32,185 nt of DNA from Chloroflexota bacterium (GTDB lineage Bacteria; Chloroflexota; Anaerolineae; Promineifilales; Promineifilaceae): positions 1-32,185 of the forward strand of contig JAJRVV010000050.1 of the NCBI GenBank assembly GCA_024277135.1, written 5' to 3'. Within the stretch, counting starts at the first letter, position 1. The number at the start of each line of letters is the position of its first letter. The notes beneath the pieces were generated by a model. It ran no database searches, was not told the DNA's origin, and saw nothing but the letters and a program-made list of their open reading frames with translations. Below are positions 7,846 through 15,708 of this stretch, one piece after another. Position numbers and translations under genes: made by a program.

Positions 7846-8589
7846 ATGCACATCTTGGGCATTGACGTAGGCGGTTCCGGCATCAAAGGGGCTTTGGTGG
7901 ACATCGAAACCGGCCAATTTGCCAGCGACCGGCTGCGGATTGACACGCCCCAACCGGCCACGCCCACGGCCGTCATCCAAACCATCCAACAAATTGCGAC
8001 CCATTTTGCCTACCAGGGGCCGCTGGGCGTGGGGTTTCCGGCGGTGGTGTTGGATGGGGTATTGATGAGCGCGGCCAATGTGGATGAAAGCTGGATCGGC
8101 TACCCTGGCCAAACGGCCGTCGCCGAAGCCACCGGCTGTCCCACCGTCCTGCTCAACGACGCCGACGCCGCCGGGCTGGCGGAAATGCGGTTTGGCGCCG
8201 GGAAAAACCGGGGCGGCGTGGTCATGATTTTTACGTTGGGGACGGGGATTGGCAGCGCCATGTTTGTGGACGGCCGTCTCGTCCCCAACCTGGAACTGGG
8301 CCATCTCTACCTGCAAAACATGCGGCTGGACGCCGAAGATTTCGCCACCGACCGGGTGCGCAAAGCGGAAGATTTAAGCTGGAAACAATGGGGGCGGCGG
8401 CTGAACAGCTACTTCCAGCACATCGAAGGTCTTTTCTCGCCCAACACCATTATCATCGGCGGCGGCGTCAGCAAAAAGCATGAAAAATTCCTGAAATACA
8501 TAGATGTCCGCGCCCAGGTAATGCCGGCGCAGATGTTGAACCGGGCCGGCATCGTCGGCGCGGCGCTGGCGGCGGAAGTGAAAGGGTGA
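7846..8589 (+). CDS. ppgK: Polyphosphate glucokinase (ROK family)
   Basis: The predicted enzyme phosphorylates glucose to glucose 6-phosphate using polyphosphate, and perhaps ATP, in the cytoplasm. The 247-residue protein opens with the phosphate-binding loop [13 protein letters not shown] (5-17). The catalytic Asp is in [12 protein letters not shown] (Asp105, or possibly Asp107), and the second phosphate loop is [14 protein letters not shown] (130-143). LELGHL (149-154) contains the sugar-binding Glu and His. The cysteine zinc motif of ROK repressors and ordinary ROK kinases is absent, as expected for the PPGK subgroup. I chose the ATG at 7846 (GGAG at 7835-7838); ATG 7834 lacks a site. The 15-bp hairpin lies just upstream. 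Confidence 0.9.
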   Translation: MHILGIDVGGSGIKGALVDIETGQFASDRLRIDTPQPATPTAVIQTIQQIATHFAYQGPLGVGFPAVVLDGVLMSAANVDESWIGYPGQTAVAEATGCPTVLLNDADAAGLAEMRFGAGKNRGGVVMIFTLGTGIGSAMFVDGRLVPNLELGHLYLQNMRLDAEDFATDRVRKAEDLSWKQWGRRLNSYFQHIEGLFSPNTIIIGGGVSKKHEKFLKYIDVRAQVMPAQMLNRAGIVGAALAAEVKG

Positions 8590-8672
8590 AGGGGGCGCGC
8601 AGGGGAGACTTGACATCGTTTTCTGCGTCATCCTTCCGTCTTCATCCTTCCCTTGCTATACTGTAGAGCGTT

Positions 8673-10022
8673 ATGCTTAAAAATAAGCCGGGACAACGTC
8701 TCGCCTTTCTCCCGGGGGCTGATGTGGCGCGTTTGGCCGAATGCCTGGTGGCCTTTGCCAATGGGGATGGCGGCCTGATTGTGCTGGGCCTGGATGAAGA
8801 CGGCCGTGCCACCGAAGACATCTGGGAAGAGGAGGCGGAATACGCTTTACGCGAGGCGGCCGCTTTGTGCCGCCCGCCCGTCCCTACCCATTGGCAGCCG
8901 GTGGAAATAGGGCAGGGCGCGCTGGTGGGCATCCAGGTTCCGCGCAGTCCCGACCTGCACAGTTTGGCCGACGGCCGTATCCTCATCCGCAGCCACACCC
9001 GCAACCGCCCCCTCGTTGGCGATGAAGTGCGCCATCTGGCCGCCACCAAAAACTCCGCCGAATTCGAGACAGACGCAGCGCCGGGAGCACGGCCGTCCGA
9101 CTTGGATCAAGAGGTCATCGGCGACTACCTGGAACAGCGGGAAAAACGGGGCGGCGCGCCCATTGCCTCGACCGCCGATCTCCTCTATGAAATCGGGGCT
9201 GCCGACCGGGACGGCCGTCCTACCACCAGCGGCATCCTCCTGTTTGGCAGAAACCCGCAGATGTTTTTCCCGCAAAGCGGCCTGGTATTCGTCAAATTCA
9301 TGGGCACAGAACCGCGGGGCGAGGATGGCGGGGTGGGATACGGCCGTCGGGACGAACTCACCGGCCCGCTGGCGCGCATCATTGATCGCGCCTGGAACAT
9401 CATCTTTGAAGAGATGCGGGTGGGGGCGCAGGTAAACAACCTGGAGCGGGAAGAAGTGACCGAATATCCCCGCTTTGCCGTCCGCGAAGCGTTGGTCAAC
9501 GCCATCGCCCATCGGGATTATCGCATCACCGGCCGTCGCATCGAAATCCGCATGTATGCCAATCGGATGGAAATCATCAGTCCGGGCGGCTTGCCCGGCT
9601 ACATGACCCTGGATAACCTGGTAGAAGAACATTTTTCGCGCAATCCGCGGCTGGTCAACGGTCTGTTCCAATGGGGTTACATCGAAGAGTTGGGGTTGGG
9701 CATTGATCAGATGATCGAAGAGATGGTGAACGCCGGCCACAAACCGCCCGCCTTCAAAGCCGCCCCCCACTCCTTCACCGTCACCTTGTCCAACAAGCGG
9801 GAACGGGCGGCCATGCCCCGCTGGACGCGCAACATGAACGAGCGGCAGGCGCGGGCGATGGCCTTTGTGCAAGAATCGGGCAGCATCACCAACCGGGAAT
9901 ACCGCCAGTTTTGCCCCGATGTCTCGGCGGAAACGCTGCGGTTGGATTTGGCCGATCTGGTAGAGCGGGGACTGCTGCTCAAAATCGGCGCCAAGAAAGG
10001 CACTTATTACATTTTGAAATGA
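8673..10022 (+). CDS. AlbA_2 (Schlafen-like) plus ATPase-domain transcriptional regulator
   Basis: This 449-residue protein belongs to the COG2865-type predicted regulators. The N-terminal AlbA_2 (Schlafen-type) domain is at about 5-125 (FANGDGGLIVLGLDEDGR at 28-45). A GHKL-like HATPase_c_4 region at about 240-370 contains REALVNAIAHRDY (271-283), ISPGGLPG and LGLGIDQMIEEM. A C-terminal winged helix is at about 385-449 (ITNREYRQF, then LRLDLADLVERGLLLKIG). The family is usually seen as putative DNA-binding regulators, some in defence islands; no biochemical role is assured. A strong TTTATCCCAA/TTGGGATAAA palindrome lies directly after the stop codon. No obvious target operon is next to it. 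Confidence 0.85.
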   Translation: MLKNKPGQRLAFLPGADVARLAECLVAFANGDGGLIVLGLDEDGRATEDIWEEEAEYALREAAALCRPPVPTHWQPVEIGQGALVGIQVPRSPDLHSLADGRILIRSHTRNRPLVGDEVRHLAATKNSAEFETDAAPGARPSDLDQEVIGDYLEQREKRGGAPIASTADLLYEIGAADRDGRPTTSGILLFGRNPQMFFPQSGLVFVKFMGTEPRGEDGGVGYGRRDELTGPLARIIDRAWNIIFEEMRVGAQVNNLEREEVTEYPRFAVREALVNAIAHRDYRITGRRIEIRMYANRMEIISPGGLPGYMTLDNLVEEHFSRNPRLVNGLFQWGYIEELGLGIDQMIEEMVNAGHKPPAFKAAPHSFTVTLSNKRERAAMPRWTRNMNERQARAMAFVQESGSITNREYRQFCPDVSAETLRLDLADLVERGLLLKIGAKKGTYYILK

Positions 10023-10027
10023 TTCTC

Positions 10028-10076
10028 TTTTTCCCAAATTTATCCCAAATCCGCAATTGGGATAAACTTGGGAAAA
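10028..10076. promoter_or_regulatory. Long palindrome, possible operator or RNA hairpin
   Basis: TTTTTCCCAA-A-TTTATCCCAA on the left pairs with TTGGGATAAA-C-TTGGGAAAAA on the right over 21 bp with one mismatch, separated by a short loop. It starts within 10 bases of the stop codon of the AlbA_2/HTH regulator. Each half contains two TCCCAA boxes, which would suit a dimeric DNA-binding protein. A further TTTTCCC-AAAAAA occurs at 10104. A terminator function is possible but no T-run follows the hairpin. The role is inferred. Confidence 0.6.
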
Positions 10077-10116
10077 ATGATATTTCGCCATCGTGAACGT
10101 GACTTTTCCCAAAAAA

Positions 10117-10226
10117 GCCACAGAGAACACAGAGAAAAATCATATGACAAAAGATTTTGGAATTCCTCACGAATTGCCCAAGTGTAACTCAATCCAAAAT
10201 CCAAAATCTAAAATCGCAAATCCAAC
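10117..10226. repeat. Spacer with two dispersed repeats (CACAGAGAACACAGAG and CCAAAATC copy 2)
   Basis: Positions 10117-10137 carry the tandem-like CACAGAGAACACAGAGAAAA. Positions 10190-10226 carry AATCCAAAATCCAAAATC, then TAAAATCGCAAATCC, which abuts the ATG of the next gene. As a result no Shine-Dalgarno is visible for that gene. I see no coding capacity here. Confidence 0.65.
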
Positions 10227-12398
10227 ATGACACTGACCCAACAATTCCTAATCGTTTCGATTTTACCGCTCAGCTTTTTGCTGATGGCGCTTTATACGTG
10301 GCGGCAGGATGTGCAACGGCCGTCTCTTGGCGGCCGTTGGGGTTTTACATTGGTGACAATGGCATTGTGGGGCAGTTCTGCGCTGCGATATTACGGCGGC
10401 GTCAACTTTTCCGTATCCCTGGTGCATACCTGGGGCGTCATCGGTTCCTACTTACTCAGTTTGACGGCCGTCGGCATCCTCATCACCACCCTCAGTTACT
10501 TGTCCGTCCCGGAGCGCGTGAGTCGAATCACCGTCGGCATTAGCGTTCTGTTCTTTTTGATCGGATTGGCGCTGGACCCGGCTGTTTGGGCCTACCAAAT
10601 TCCCGACACGGTGTTAGCCGGGTATCCCATTCGCCAGTTTGACCTGTGGGCCGGGGCCTGGATCGCCAGTTGGCTGCTGCCTCTGGCCGCCGCCTGGATT
10701 TTGACCATGCAGGTGAACAACAACCTGCCCAGTTCTATCTATCGCAATCAAATTCATTATTGGCTGTTGGTGCTGACGCTGATTTTCATCGGCAGCGCCC
10801 TGGCTTCCATCCGCCAGCCCGGCCAACCTGTCTGGCAGGAGATTGGCCTGCTTTTCCTGGTATTGGCGGCGCTCATCGGCACTATCAGCATCGTCAATCC
10901 ACAACTCCCAGAACTGCAATTGGCCGTACGTCAGTTGCTCAGCCGTTTGTCCGGCTCGCTCATCATCTTTGGCCTTACCTGGCTGGCGTTGTCCATCATC
11001 GTTCAGGGCATCACCAACATGGGCGGGGACACCAATCCCAACCTGATTCTGACTTTGGCGGCGGCCGCTTTTGCCGGGCTGTTCACCGCCATTTACCGGA
11101 TAGTCAATGAGTTGACGCGGCGGCTGTTTGTGCCGGCGGTGGCCCGGCGCAAAGTGGTGATGGCGGAGTATGCCAACGCCATCGGTAATTTGCCGGAACC
11201 GGCGCAGTTGGGACAGCTTTTTTTGCGGAATGTGCAGTCGAATCTGGCGACGGATGACGCCTGGTTTATGACGGTAGAAACAGGGCCACAGGGGAAGTTG
11301 ATGTTACGGCCGTTAACCGCCCTCACCGATACCCCGCTGGAAACCGCCAGTTTCAGCCATGACAGTCCCCTCGTCGCCCATCTGCGCCAGAACCAGATGC
11401 CCTTGGCGCAGTACGATGTGGATACTCTGGGCCGGTTCAGCCAGATGAACCAGGCGGAACGGGTAGCGCTGGTGGGCTGGCAGCGGGTGGTGTACATGCC
11501 GCTTCATGCCGGGGACAGCCTGGTGGGGTTGTTGGGATTGGGCAAAAAGTATTCCGGCGAATCGTACAACGCGCAGGATTTTGAATGGCTGCAAGCGATG
11601 TCCGGGCAAATCGGCCCGCTTCTGGCCCAAGCGCAAAACATGGCCAGTCTGCGCCGTATCAATGATTTTGTGTTTACCCAAAACCAGGTAATGGGCCGGG
11701 AAAAACAGCTTTTGGCTGAACTGGCGACTTTGCAAGGCCGATTCATCGAGATGGTATCGCCGGATTTGCGACGGCCGTTCACCGTCATCAAGCAAAAATT
11801 GCACAGCCTGGAGCAAAGCGTCGGCGACAACGGCCAGTTGCCGCTGGTGCAGGAACTCAGCCAGCAGATTGACGCCATAAAAGCGCCGCTCGATCACCTC
11901 ATCGCCATGTCCGGCCGCATTCAGCGGCGCAGCGCCTTCGATTTTCAGCCGGTGCATCTGGACGAACTGGCGCGCAACGCCATCCGCAACCTGCGCACCA
12001 TGGCCGAAGCGCGGCGGGTGCGCGTAGATTTCAACGCCATCCCCGGCTTGCCCACCGTGTTGGGCGACGGCGACCAACTGCGGGAGGCGATTCAGCACCT
12101 TTTGCACAACGCCATCAAATTCAACCGGATCGGCGGCGCGGTCACGGTGAACTGCGGCGTGCATGGCGGCCACATTTGCGTGCAGGTGACGGACAGTGGC
12201 GTCGGTCTGGCGGAAGATCGGCTGGCGACGCTGTGGGACGAAATCAATCAGCCGCAAAGCCGGGCGCTGGGCGCAGGATTGGGTTTGCCGCTGACCCATT
12301 TCATCGCGGCGGCGCATGGCGGCCGTGTGGAAGTTGAAAGCGTCTATGGCACGGGCAGCGCCTTTTCTCTGTTTGTGCCCATCTCTTTTGAAGAGTAA
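10227..12398 (+). CDS. 7TM/GAF histidine-kinase-like sensor lacking the phospho-acceptor His
   Basis: This 723-residue membrane sensor begins with about eight hydrophobic segments (residues 5-293), resembling the N-terminal sensor of 7TM-type histidine kinases. A GAF-like region is at about 315-470 (VVYMPLHAGDSLVGLLGLG). A dimerisation helix follows at 495-565, then a HATPase_c domain at about 610-719 with the N-box HLLHNAIKFN (624-633), DSGVGL (656-661) and GAGLGLPL (682-689). In the H-box the expected S-H-E-L-R-x-P reads S-P-D-L-R-R-P (511-517), so Pro512 replaces the phosphorylated His. The protein may be a pseudokinase, or may bind ATP for another purpose. No response regulator is adjacent. 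The VWA protein follows 83 bases downstream. Confidence 0.85.
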   Translation: MTLTQQFLIVSILPLSFLLMALYTWRQDVQRPSLGGRWGFTLVTMALWGSSALRYYGGVNFSVSLVHTWGVIGSYLLSLTAVGILITTLSYLSVPERVSRITVGISVLFFLIGLALDPAVWAYQIPDTVLAGYPIRQFDLWAGAWIASWLLPLAAAWILTMQVNNNLPSSIYRNQIHYWLLVLTLIFIGSALASIRQPGQPVWQEIGLLFLVLAALIGTISIVNPQLPELQLAVRQLLSRLSGSLIIFGLTWLALSIIVQGITNMGGDTNPNLILTLAAAAFAGLFTAIYRIVNELTRRLFVPAVARRKVVMAEYANAIGNLPEPAQLGQLFLRNVQSNLATDDAWFMTVETGPQGKLMLRPLTALTDTPLETASFSHDSPLVAHLRQNQMPLAQYDVDTLGRFSQMNQAERVALVGWQRVVYMPLHAGDSLVGLLGLGKKYSGESYNAQDFEWLQAMSGQIGPLLAQAQNMASLRRINDFVFTQNQVMGREKQLLAELATLQGRFIEMVSPDLRRPFTVIKQKLHSLEQSVGDNGQLPLVQELSQQIDAIKAPLDHLIAMSGRIQRRSAFDFQPVHLDELARNAIRNLRTMAEARRVRVDFNAIPGLPTVLGDGDQLREAIQHLLHNAIKFNRIGGAVTVNCGVHGGHICVQVTDSGVGLAEDRLATLWDEINQPQSRALGAGLGLPLTHFIAAAHGGRVEVESVYGTGSAFSLFVPISFEE

Positions 12399-12410
12399 AG
12401 TGACTGTAGA

Positions 12411-12470
12411 GACATCCGATTTCTCGTTGTCGAGTATGCCAACATCATGAGTGACAAGAAATCGGATGTC
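12411..12470. repeat. Inverted repeat ATCCGATTTCT (copy 2)
   Basis: GACATCCGATTTCT at 12411-12424 and AGAAATCGGATGTC at 12457-12470 are exact reverse complements with a 32-base loop. The core matches the arms at 7798-7830. It fills most of the 83-base gap between the sensor and the VWA protein. Confidence 0.8.
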
Positions 12471-12481
12471 TTGTCAAAATT

Positions 12482-15394
12482 GTGAGCTTAACGACACCCC
12501 TTGCCCTCCTTTTCCTGTTGACGCTGCCCTACTTTGTCTGGGTGGGACGGCCGTCGGCATACGGCCGTGCCCGGTGGCGGGATTGGGCCAGTTTGATCGC
12601 GCGGCTGCTGATTTTGCTGCTGCTCACCCTGAGTTTGGCGGGAACCCAAATCGTCCGCGCCGCCGATGAGTTGGCCGTCGTCTTTCTGGTGGACGCCTCC
12701 GACTCCATTGGGCCAGAACAATCGGCGCAGGCGGAGGAGTTCGTGCGCGCCGCCATGGAAACGATGACGCCCAATGACCAGGCGGCCGTCATCCTGTTTG
12801 GGGCTAATGCGCTGGTGGAACGTCCCATGTCCGGGCTGGCTGAGTTAGCCCCTGTTACCTCCGTCCCCCAACAATTGCACACCGATCTGGCGGAAGCTAT
12901 TCGCCTGGGGATGGCGCTGTTCCCGGCTGGGAGCGCGCGGCGGCTGGTCATCCTCAGCGATGGCGCGGAGACGATTGGGGATGCGGCGCAGGCGGCCAAA
13001 CTGGCGGCGGCTTCGGGGGTGGTGATTGATTTTGTGCCATTGTCACGGCCGTCGGGCAGCGCCGAGGTCTTGCTCACCAATGTAGACGCGCCCACCCGTG
13101 TGGTTGAAGGCGAAACCTTTCGTATTGACATCACTGCCGAGAGTACGACGAATACGACGGCCGTGCTGCGTATCCTGGCGGGGGGCAGCGTGGTGTACGA
13201 AGACCCGGCGGTACAGTTGAACGCCGGCGTCAACAACTTTGCCGTCCGTTTACAAGCGGCGGCGCAGGAATTCGCCCGCTACCGGGTGCGGTTGACCCCC
13301 ATCGAGGACACCTATTTCCAAAACAACGAGTTGGCCGCCTTCACCGAAATCGTCGGCCCGCCGCGCATTTTGCTGGTGTCCAACGACGGCACGCTGGCGG
13401 ATGATGGCACGCCGCTGCTAGACGAATCCCCTCAACTCGTTCTGGGGCTGACCGCCGCCGGACTGACGGTAGACCGCACCACGCCCACCAATTTGCCCGC
13501 CAGCCTGGCCGAATTGAGCAACTACGCCAGCGTACTGCTGGTCAACGTCAACGCCAAGAACCTGTCGCCGCGCAAGATGACGCTGCTGCAAAGCTACGTG
13601 CGCGATTTGGGCGGCGGGCTGGTGGTAGTGGGTGGGCCGCAAAGTTACGGTATGGGCGGTTATTTCCAAACTCCGCTGGAAGAGACGCTGCCGGTGGAGA
13701 TGCAGATCAAAGACCAGGAGCGCTTCCCTTCGGTGAGCATCGTCATCGTCATTGATCGTTCGGGAAGCATGGGGATGCAGGAGGGGGGCTTGACCAAAAT
13801 CCAATTGGCGGCGGAAGGAGCGGTGCGGGTGGTGCAACTGCTCAATGATTTTGACGAAATCACCGTCATCCCGGTGGACACGGCGCCGGATAACCAGATC
13901 GGCCCGATGCCGGCCAGCGACCGGGAGACGGCCATCGGCCTGATCCGGCAGATTGGGGCGGGCGGCGGCGGCATTTATGTGCGTACCGGCCTGGAGGCGG
14001 CGGCCGAGGCGTTGGCGCAGTCGCCCAATCAGGTGAAGCACATCATCTTGCTGGCGGATGGCTCGGATTCGGAGCAAAAAGAGGGCGTGCCGGAGTTGAT
14101 TGACGCGCTGGTGGCGGAGGGGGTGACGTTGACTTCGGTGAGCATCGGCAATGGGCCGGACACGCCCTGGCTGCAACAGATGGCGGAACGGGGGGGCGGC
14201 CGTTTCCATTTCACCGACCGCGCCGCCAACCTGCCCCAAATTTTCACGCAGGAAACCACCTCGATCCAGCGCAGCTACCTGGTGGAAGAGCGATTTTTTC
14301 CGGCGTTGGTCAACAGTTCGCCTATTTTGGCGGGGATTACGGCCGTGCCGCCGCTCTACGGCTACGTGGGCACGACGGTAAAAGGGACGGCGCAGCTTAT
14401 CCTCAAAACGCACATGGATGATCCGCTGCTGGCGGCGTGGCAGTATGGTCTGGGCCGCTCGGTGGCCTGGACATCGGACGCCACCGGCCGTTGGGGGGTG
14501 GATTGGGTGCGCTGGGACGGCTTCCCCGCCTTTTGGGCGCAGGCGGTGCGTTGGACGATCACCCAGGATCGGGAAAACAATGTGGAGACGGCGGTGGATT
14601 TTTCCGGCGAGCAGGCGCGGCTGACGGTAGATGCGCGGGGATCGAACGGCGATTTTCTCAATAATTTGACGATGGAAGCGAATGTGGTGGCCCCGGATGG
14701 CGAGGTGGTCAACCTGACTTTGGCGCAGGCGGCTCCGGGCCGGTATGAGGCGATGTTTACGCCAGAGACGGATGGCGCCTATTTCATCCGGGTGGCGGGC
14801 ACGGCGGCGGATGAGGATACCAGCGTTGGTCAGACGAGCGGCTGGGTGTTGGGGTATTCGCCGGAGTACGCCCAGTTTGAGACGAATCCTGGTTTGCTGG
14901 CCTCGTTGGCGGAGCTGACGGGGGGGCGAGATGTGGTGGGGGGCGTGACGGCCGTGTTCAATCACGATTTGCCGTCTGACGTGACCCGCCGTCCGATTTG
15001 GCCCTGGCTGGCGCTGGCGGCGACGCTGCTGCTGCCATTTGACATCGCCTTGCGCCGGCTGGTCATCACCCGGCGGGATTGGCAGCGGGCGTGGACGGCC
15101 ACGTTTGGCCGTTTGCGCCCAGCGGCGGCCATCCCGGAACGAGCCGAGCCGATGTCCCGTTTGTTCCAGGCGAAGCGGCGGGCTGGGGTGCAGAGCGGGG
15201 AGCGGGAAGCGGGGAGCGCGCCGCCACCGATTCAGCGGCAGGATGCGGTGAAAACGGAGACGCCGCCGATTCAACCATCTCCGCCTAAACAGAAGCCGGA
15301 ACCAAAGGCACGGCCGTCCGCGCCGCCGGCCGGGGGCACGCTGGCATCTCGTTTGCTGCAAAAAAAGCGGGAGCAGGAAGATTCCGACCAGTAA
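12482..15394 (+). CDS. Membrane protein with two von Willebrand factor A domains
   Basis: This is a 970-residue predicted envelope protein. Hydrophobic segments at about 5-20 and 36-54 precede a first VWA domain (about 64-190) with MIDAS motif DASDS (71-75). A class-I glutamine-amidotransferase-like segment follows (about 294-405: RILLVSND, LLVNVNAK, GGGLVVVGGPQSYG). A second VWA domain (about 418-595) has MIDAS motif DRSGS (425-429). A beta-rich region and a C-terminal transmembrane segment (about 838-857) end in a Pro/Lys/Arg-rich cytoplasmic tail. This layout is known in large BatA/YegL-like proteins of many bacteria, where MIDAS-bound metal mediates protein contacts. The start is GTG at 12482 with a weak site. 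The C-terminus is repetitive in charge but not truncated. Confidence 0.85.
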   Translation: MSLTTPLALLFLLTLPYFVWVGRPSAYGRARWRDWASLIARLLILLLLTLSLAGTQIVRAADELAVVFLVDASDSIGPEQSAQAEEFVRAAMETMTPNDQAAVILFGANALVERPMSGLAELAPVTSVPQQLHTDLAEAIRLGMALFPAGSARRLVILSDGAETIGDAAQAAKLAAASGVVIDFVPLSRPSGSAEVLLTNVDAPTRVVEGETFRIDITAESTTNTTAVLRILAGGSVVYEDPAVQLNAGVNNFAVRLQAAAQEFARYRVRLTPIEDTYFQNNELAAFTEIVGPPRILLVSNDGTLADDGTPLLDESPQLVLGLTAAGLTVDRTTPTNLPASLAELSNYASVLLVNVNAKNLSPRKMTLLQSYVRDLGGGLVVVGGPQSYGMGGYFQTPLEETLPVEMQIKDQERFPSVSIVIVIDRSGSMGMQEGGLTKIQLAAEGAVRVVQLLNDFDEITVIPVDTAPDNQIGPMPASDRETAIGLIRQIGAGGGGIYVRTGLEAAAEALAQSPNQVKHIILLADGSDSEQKEGVPELIDALVAEGVTLTSVSIGNGPDTPWLQQMAERGGGRFHFTDRAANLPQIFTQETTSIQRSYLVEERFFPALVNSSPILAGITAVPPLYGYVGTTVKGTAQLILKTHMDDPLLAAWQYGLGRSVAWTSDATGRWGVDWVRWDGFPAFWAQAVRWTITQDRENNVETAVDFSGEQARLTVDARGSNGDFLNNLTMEANVVAPDGEVVNLTLAQAAPGRYEAMFTPETDGAYFIRVAGTAADEDTSVGQTSGWVLGYSPEYAQFETNPGLLASLAELTGGRDVVGGVTAVFNHDLPSDVTRRPIWPWLALAATLLLPFDIALRRLVITRRDWQRAWTATFGRLRPAAAIPERAEPMSRLFQAKRRAGVQSGEREAGSAPPPIQRQDAVKTETPPIQPSPPKQKPEPKARPSAPPAGGTLASRLLQKKREQEDSDQ

Positions 15395-15708
15395 CTCATT
15401 CCTGCGCCCGATCCCCACGCTGTCCCATCAGCCTGATTTCCCTCTGGTAGACCACAATAGGAAAAAGGTACTTCACCAGAAATCCTATTGAGATTCCTCT
15501 GGCAAACCCCCATACTATGATCAGGAAATTTTGTATTTTGCGGCTGTTGTCAGAAATGGCCTTTATTTAGTACCTTATCAATGAAGTTTCTGTTTGATAT
15601 ACAAGAATTTTCGCCACGAATTTCACGAATTGCACGAATTTAGGCCGTTTTAATTCGTGTAATTCGCGGCAACATCTTTTCTGGTTTATCCAGGTTAGGA
15701 GTAATAAC
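15395..15708. repeat. Non-coding spacer with CACGAATT inverted repeat (copy 2)
   Basis: A short inverted repeat CAATAGGA (15455-15462) and TCCTATTG (15483-15490) lies in the first half. Positions 15612-15671 hold GCCACGAATTTCACGAATT, then a centre containing GGCCG, then AATTCGTGTAATTCGCGGC. This is related to the element at 4039-4139. A good Shine-Dalgarno (TAGGAGT, 15696-15702) for the protease gene ends the spacer. I see no gene here. Confidence 0.7.

Noticed and set aside
8847-10130. Minus-strand open frame of 427 codons opposite the AlbA_2 regulator
   Set aside because: It is antisense to a gene with recognised domains, and its own translation has no motif.
13418-15418. Long minus-strand open frame of 666 codons opposite the VWA gene
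   Set aside because: Its product is a low-complexity Arg/His/Pro-rich shadow of the high-GC plus-strand gene, with no domain, and it lies opposite a gene with clear VWA motifs.
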